A stretch of 48,229 nucleotides of DNA from SKVR01 sp964453995 (GTDB taxonomy: Bacteria > Bacteroidota > Bacteroidia > Bacteroidales > UBA7960). Within the stretch, counting starts at the first letter, position 1. Every line of letters begins with the position of its first letter. The notes beneath the pieces were generated by a model. That model had not been told where the DNA came from and did not search any database. It was given only the letters and a program-made list of their open reading frames with translations. The stretch is from NCBI GenBank assembly GCA_964453995.1, contig CAYVQC010000034.1, forward strand, positions 1-48,229, given 5' to 3'. Positions 44,859 to 48,229 of the stretch are shown piece by piece. Made by a program: the position numbers and the translations under genes.

Positions 44859-46370
44859 ATGAAGATCCTTACCACTGCCCAGATCAGGCAAGCCGATCAG
44901 TACACCATTGAAAATGAACCCATTGCTTCCATTGATCTTATGGAACGGGCTGCCAAAGCGTTTTACGATGCCATCAAACAAAGGCTCCGCAAGCAGGATG
45001 TAATAAAAGTATTCTGCGGGATGGGCAACAATGGCGGCGACGGACTTGCCGTATCCCGCATGCTGGTGCTTTCGGGGTACAACGTGCAAACATATAAGAT
45101 TGTACATTCAGAAAAAGCTTCGCCCGATTTTGCAGAAAATGAAAAACGGCTGCTTAAACTCAAAAGAGCAAACTACAGCGAAATACACAGCAAGGATGAT
45201 TTGCCCCCTCTTTCCGAAACAGACATTGTAATTGATGCCCTTTTTGGCAGTGGACTTTCCCGGCCGATTGAAGGTTTTCCGGCAAAGGTTGTAAAGCATA
45301 TCAATGCTTCTGTGGCTAAAGTAATTGCCGTGGATCTTCCCTCAGGACTATTTGCAGAAGACAATACCGGGAATACAGAAGAAACCATCATCAAAGCCAA
45401 CTATACCTATACCTTTCAGCTGCCCAAACTGGCATTCCTGTTTCCTGATAATGCAGAATTTATTGGGATCTGGCAGGTGCTGGATATCGGGCTGAGCAGT
45501 GAGTTCATCAGCCGGCAGGAAACGCCCTGGCATTTTCTTACCGGTGCAGAACTCAAACCTCATTTCCGCCCGCGCAGCAAATTTGCCCATAAGGGAAACT
45601 TTGGCCATGGACTTTTGATAGCTGGCAGCCTGGGAAAAAGCGGTGCTGCCGTTCTTGCTGCAAAAGCCGCCCTTGCCATGGGCCCCGGGTTGATAACCAC
45701 CCATGTGCCACGCTGTAATTATGCCATTCAGCAAGGTTCGCTTCCCGAGGGTATGGTATCGCTGGATGAGGATGAACATTATTTTTCAGGGATCCCCAAT
45801 GCCGGGTCGTGGTCGGCTATTGCTGCCGGGCCAGGCCTGGGAAAAGAAAAACAGACCACTCAGGCATTGAAACTAGTTATCCAGAATACAGCAAAACCGC
45901 TGATCTTTGATGCCGATGCCCTGAATATCCTTGCAGAAAATCCCACCTGGCTTTCTTTTTTGCCTCCTGGCACCATCCTTACCCCTCATGTGGGTGAGTT
46001 TGAAAGGCTGGCAGGAAAAAGCAACAACGGATGGGAACGATTGGAAAAGGCGCGCGAAATGGCGTTTCGGTTCAAATGCTATATCGTGCTCAAAGGAGCT
46101 CACACAGCCATAGTGGCACCCGACAAGCAGGTGATCTTCAACAGTACCGGCAATCCAGGCATGGCAAAGGGAGGTAGCGGAGATGTGCTCACCGGCGTGA
46201 TCCTGGGACTGCTCACACAAGGCTACTCTTCTCTGTTCAGCGCTATGACAGGGGTGTATCTGCATGGATTGGCGGCAGATCTTGCCGTGAAGAAAATACC
46301 GCTGGAGAGCCTGATGGCCGGAGATATTATAAGGCTCTTACCCCAGGCTTTGAGGAAAACATTTTATTGA
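44859..46370 (+). CDS. nnr: Bifunctional NAD(P)H-hydrate repair enzyme
   Basis: A 503-residue fusion of NAD(P)HX epimerase (about 1-215; GMGNNGGDGLAVSRML, VIDALFGSGLSRPI, AVDLPSGL) and ADP-dependent NAD(P)H-hydrate dehydratase (about 225-500; IAGSLGKSGAAVLAAKAAL, AAGPGLG, FDADALNIL, TPHVGEFERL, KGGSGDVLTGVI with D442). It repairs damaged NAD(P)H hydrates in the cytoplasm. Length and domain order are those of bacterial Nnr. It is the last standard chromosomal gene before the RHS region. Confidence 0.95.
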   Translation: MKILTTAQIRQADQYTIENEPIASIDLMERAAKAFYDAIKQRLRKQDVIKVFCGMGNNGGDGLAVSRMLVLSGYNVQTYKIVHSEKASPDFAENEKRLLKLKRANYSEIHSKDDLPPLSETDIVIDALFGSGLSRPIEGFPAKVVKHINASVAKVIAVDLPSGLFAEDNTGNTEETIIKANYTYTFQLPKLAFLFPDNAEFIGIWQVLDIGLSSEFISRQETPWHFLTGAELKPHFRPRSKFAHKGNFGHGLLIAGSLGKSGAAVLAAKAALAMGPGLITTHVPRCNYAIQQGSLPEGMVSLDEDEHYFSGIPNAGSWSAIAAGPGLGKEKQTTQALKLVIQNTAKPLIFDADALNILAENPTWLSFLPPGTILTPHVGEFERLAGKSNNGWERLEKAREMAFRFKCYIVLKGAHTAIVAPDKQVIFNSTGNPGMAKGGSGDVLTGVILGLLTQGYSSLFSAMTGVYLHGLAADLAVKKIPLESLMAGDIIRLLPQALRKTFY

Positions 46371-46443
46371 TGTATTGATCATCATCAGTATACTCTTCAG
46401 AAGAGTTAACAACTTCTTTTACATCATCTAAGTTATTAACGTA

Positions 46444-46668
46444 TTAGCCTAAGTTTTGATAGTACTCAATAAGTTCTTGTTCAGCTGATTTTTTTCCATT
46501 GGAATCTTCCCCTTCTAATCCAAGTGGGTCAATAAACCTCATTGGATTATTATAACAATAGTTATATGGTGTCCATGAATAATACTTCTCCGCCAACGGA
46601 TCCACACTATGCCACCTACCAATCTGCGCATCATAAAATCTCGCTCCGTAATCATACCTGTCCATCAT
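46444..46668 (-). pseudogene. Orphan RHS tip fragment
   Basis: A 74-codon frame beginning almost directly with the RHS-associated core end: YDYGARFYDAQIGRWHSVDP, then YNYCYNNPMRFIDPLGL. The thousand or more residues that normally precede this motif are missing; upstream in frame there is a stop, and the ATG overlaps the TonB-like stop codon (ATGA). After the motif only ~20 residues of variable tip follow. Beyond the TAA at 46444 the same frame stays open for about 29 more codons (VNNLDDVKEVVNSSEEYTDD and on), so the stop may be a later mutation. This is best seen as a displaced or decayed RHS cassette end, as often found downstream of active RHS toxin genes. Confidence 0.75.
46520..46668. repeat. 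Repeat of the RHS core-end coding sequence (shared with 48070-48187)
   Basis: The stretch encoding YDYG..FYDA.IGRWHSVDP...NNP...IDP occurs twice in the same orientation, 46520-46668 and about 48070-48187, with several identical blocks such as CACTATGCCACCT and GCATCATAAAATCTC. Such repeats are the usual recombination points for exchanging RHS tips. Confidence 0.75.
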
Positions 46669-47108
46669 CTAAAAGTAATTGCTTGCTGAAACAAGATTCG
46701 GGTTGGCTCGCCTCGCTGAATAGCTGGTCTCCAGGTATCCATTGCTTTTATCACTCGTAAAGCTTCCTCATCAAGGGCTGGATGAACACTTTGCATTATG
46801 CGGGTAGCGCCCACACTGCCATCCACCTCAATCATATATGCTACAATCACAGTTCCCTTTATTCCATCATCCTTTGCTTCTTCGGGATAAATTAATGTAT
46901 TTCTTATGTGGTCTGCAATGCCATCTTCACCTCCCGGATACATCGGGAAGCGGTCAATGGTTGTAAAACCACCTTCCATGTTTCTAAAGGGGTTCACTTC
47001 TATGTATTCGCTTTTTTCAGGATTCAATGAGTCGGCAGGACTTAACTGTGAAAAAACCGTAAAGCAAAACAATACCAGAATTGTTGATAAAATCATTTTC
47101 ATAATCAT
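46665..47108 (-). CDS. TonB C-terminal domain protein
   Basis: A 147-residue secreted or anchored protein: a hydrophobic N-terminus (about 4-21, MKMILSTILVLFCFTVFSQ) and a TonB_C domain (about 65-147; YPEEAKDDGIKGTVIVAYMI, VDGSVGATRIM, PALDEEALRVIKAM, ITFR at the end). There is no long proline-rich spacer and only a signal-like helix, so it is not a standard energy transducer; such small proteins are common in Bacteroidota with unclear roles. It lies between the candidate immunity gene and the orphan RHS tip, on the same strand. Confidence 0.85.
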   Translation of the reverse strand: MIMKMILSTILVLFCFTVFSQLSPADSLNPEKSEYIEVNPFRNMEGGFTTIDRFPMYPGGEDGIADHIRNTLIYPEEAKDDGIKGTVIVAYMIEVDGSVGATRIMQSVHPALDEEALRVIKAMDTWRPAIQRGEPTRILFQQAITFR

Positions 47109-47161
47109 GTTGTTTCAAATTTGTGATTTTTGATAAATTGGTATTCCCAAATTCATTCTTA

Positions 47162-47380
47162 TCATGAAAAAGCAGAAAGAAGTAATCCAATTCCTGTGCA
47201 GATTAATACAAGTGAAAACATATAACCTGAAAAAGCTGTTGATTTTTCATTTAAATAACTTACATATTCTCTGTCAGTTATCCCTTTATCGATTTTCTTA
47301 CTTTCTTTTCTATTGTAAATAAAAAGCAATATACCTATGGCCAGACTTAAAATGCCTCCTAATATTTTAACTATTATCAT
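47162..47380 (-). CDS. Small two-helix membrane protein, candidate RHS immunity protein
   Basis: A 72-residue protein with two hydrophobic helices (about 4-22 and 51-70) separated by a charged loop (RKESKKIDKGITDREY). No family recognised. Its ATG is 4 bp after the stop codon of the RHS gene, the usual place for the immunity gene of a polymorphic toxin. The immunity role is inferred only from position and from the hydrophobic nature of the RHS tip; it could also be an unrelated membrane protein. Confidence 0.65.
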   Translation of the reverse strand: MIIVKILGGILSLAIGILLFIYNRKESKKIDKGITDREYVSYLNEKSTAFSGYMFSLVLICTGIGLLLSAFS

Positions 47381-47384
47381 ACAT

Positions 47385-48229
47385 CTAATCTTCTTTATTT
47401 AAACCCCAACTAATAATACGTGAAAAAACTGAATTACCTGAGTCGCTAGCACCTCTTAAAAAATCCTTTTGAGCTTCATTCCATTTTTTCAGTCGGTTAA
47501 TACCATCTCTCATACCATAAGATCTACCCAATGTTACTCCATTGGTTATTAACTGCCCCCACTCTCCATCGTTAGCATTTAAGCCCATACTAATAACTGT
47601 ACCCGCAGTAGAGAACGAATTTCCAGTTGCTATAAGTCCACCGCCCACCATTTGAGCACCTGGAAAAAGCATTAGTCCAGTACCAGTATATGTCATAAGA
47701 TCACCAGTCATACTGAGTGAATGCGCGGTAACATCTGCAGCCCCTCTTAAAAATTCGCTCTGACCTTCATGATTAGCTTGTACTAAAGGGTTATTCATTG
47801 TTCTCTGGTGATCTGTCATTTCTGCTTCAACAACTACCTCGTTTAACTGCCAAAAACCAGCAGTTTCTGTACCATCTGCATTATGTAAAATACTTAATCC
47901 TTCTTCGTCTACAGAAAAACCAATTTCACCCAAATACGACCCTTCAATATTATGATCAATAAAAAAGTCGTTATAATTGTCCTTAGTAAGCTCTGCATGC
48001 CAATGTAAATTCCCTTCCTTATCTTCGTACCAATCTCTTCCATCCGGGTCAATCCTTACGATGGGATTGTTACCAACATATGCATATGGTGAGACCGGTA
48101 AGTAATTCTCAGCATGTGGGTCAACACTATGCCACCTCCCTATCGATGCATCATAAAATCTCCATCCATAGTCATACCAATCCAACCCAAAATCATCCTG
48201 CAGCTCTTTGCCGTTGTAGAGGTAGCGGT
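47385..48229 (-). CDS. RHS repeat protein, C-terminal end with variable tip (partial)
   Basis: The frame is open to the window edge; at the edge it reads RYLYNGKELQDDFGLDWYDYG, the standard RHS core end, followed by RFYDASIGRWHSVDP and YAYVGNNPIVRIDPDG. After this conserved border comes a tip of about 225 residues. The tip has an acidic first part (WYEDKEGNLHWHAELT), a glycine-rich hydrophobic stretch (LMTYTGTGLMLFPGAQMVGG, then LIATGNSFSTAGTVISMGL) that could enter or cross a membrane, and two copies of FLRGA (FLRGAADVT and FLRGASDSG). No nuclease motif was recognised. The N-terminal part lies outside the window. Confidence 0.85.
   Translation of the reverse strand, partial: RYLYNGKELQDDFGLDWYDYGWRFYDASIGRWHSVDPHAENYLPVSPYAYVGNNPIVRIDPDGRDWYEDKEGNLHWHAELTKDNYNDFFIDHNIEGSYLGEIGFSVDEEGLSILHNADGTETAGFWQLNEVVVEAEMTDHQRTMNNPLVQANHEGQSEFLRGAADVTAHSLSMTGDLMTYTGTGLMLFPGAQMVGGGLIATGNSFSTAGTVISMGLNANDGEWGQLITNGVTLGRSYGMRDGINRLKKWNEAQKDFLRGASDSGNSVFSRIISWGLNKED

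Noticed and set aside
44778..45107. 110-codon N-terminal extension of the DUF5686 protein
   Set aside because: It would precede a clear signal peptide and run antisense through the 5' end of nnr.

Overview
The window is almost entirely the chromosome of a Bacteroidota bacterium. Supporting features are Bacteroidota-type promoters (TTTG near -33, TAnnTTTG near -7), start codons that mostly lack a strong Shine-Dalgarno, and characteristic families (Wzi-like capsule assembly protein, DUF5686 with a carboxypeptidase regulatory domain, WbqC next to LepB, AsmA-like protein, RHS proteins with TonB-like neighbours). The ferredoxin-linked 2-oxoacid oxidoreductase and the ETF-to-membrane Fe-S chain suggest an anaerobic or facultative heterotroph that uses organic acids, acyl-CoAs, peptides and alpha-glucans. 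Placement below phylum is not possible from sequence reading alone.

The first ~635 bases are different. They are strongly AT-rich and look non-coding in the standard code. Read on the minus strand with UGA as glycine, they become two overlapping glycosyltransferase genes with intact family motifs. That code (NCBI table 25) is known from Candidatus Gracilibacteria and Absconditabacteria (SR1). The change in base composition and code falls at the stop codon of thrS, so the left end is most likely a chimeric join of two organisms in a metagenome assembly. Real transfer is much less likely, because the genes would be shattered by stops in a Bacteroidota host.

Layout: 0.6-8.1 kb housekeeping (thrS, NlpC/P60 peptidase, PgpH-like HD phosphodiesterase, WbqC, a LepB lacking the usual catalytic lysine, hemerythrin), followed by a decayed partial copy of the lepB 5' end. 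8.7-13.8 kb is a minus-strand operon: Na+/solute symporter, family III CoA-transferase, and a two-gene 2-oxoacid:ferredoxin oxidoreductase whose beta and gamma parts are fused; this could import, activate and convert an organic acid. 14.3-20.1 kb holds a YtcJ-like amidohydrolase lipoprotein divergent from an AbgT transporter, then a type I pullulanase lipoprotein. 20.2-23.8 kb holds an AsmA-like protein and a small lipoprotein. 24-29.2 kb is a minus-strand operon of acyl-CoA dehydrogenase, EtfB, EtfA, a membrane Fe-S protein and a CCG-domain protein, a likely route from acyl-CoA to menaquinone.

29.7-32.3 kb carries a pyridoxal/pyridoxamine kinase and a Wzi-like protein. 32.4-40.5 kb is a methionine locus: promoter, SAM riboswitch, a long leader with a 44-codon ORF, metY, homoserine dehydrogenase, metF and cobalamin-dependent metH. 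40.5-46.4 kb has a porin-like protein, a DUF5686 outer-membrane protein and bifunctional Nnr. The right end (46.4-48.2 kb) is an RHS polymorphic-toxin locus: the C-terminal end of an RHS protein running off the window, a two-helix membrane protein 4 bp behind it (candidate immunity protein), a TonB C-terminal-domain protein, and an orphan truncated RHS tip. No tRNA, rRNA, CRISPR array or insertion sequence was recognised.
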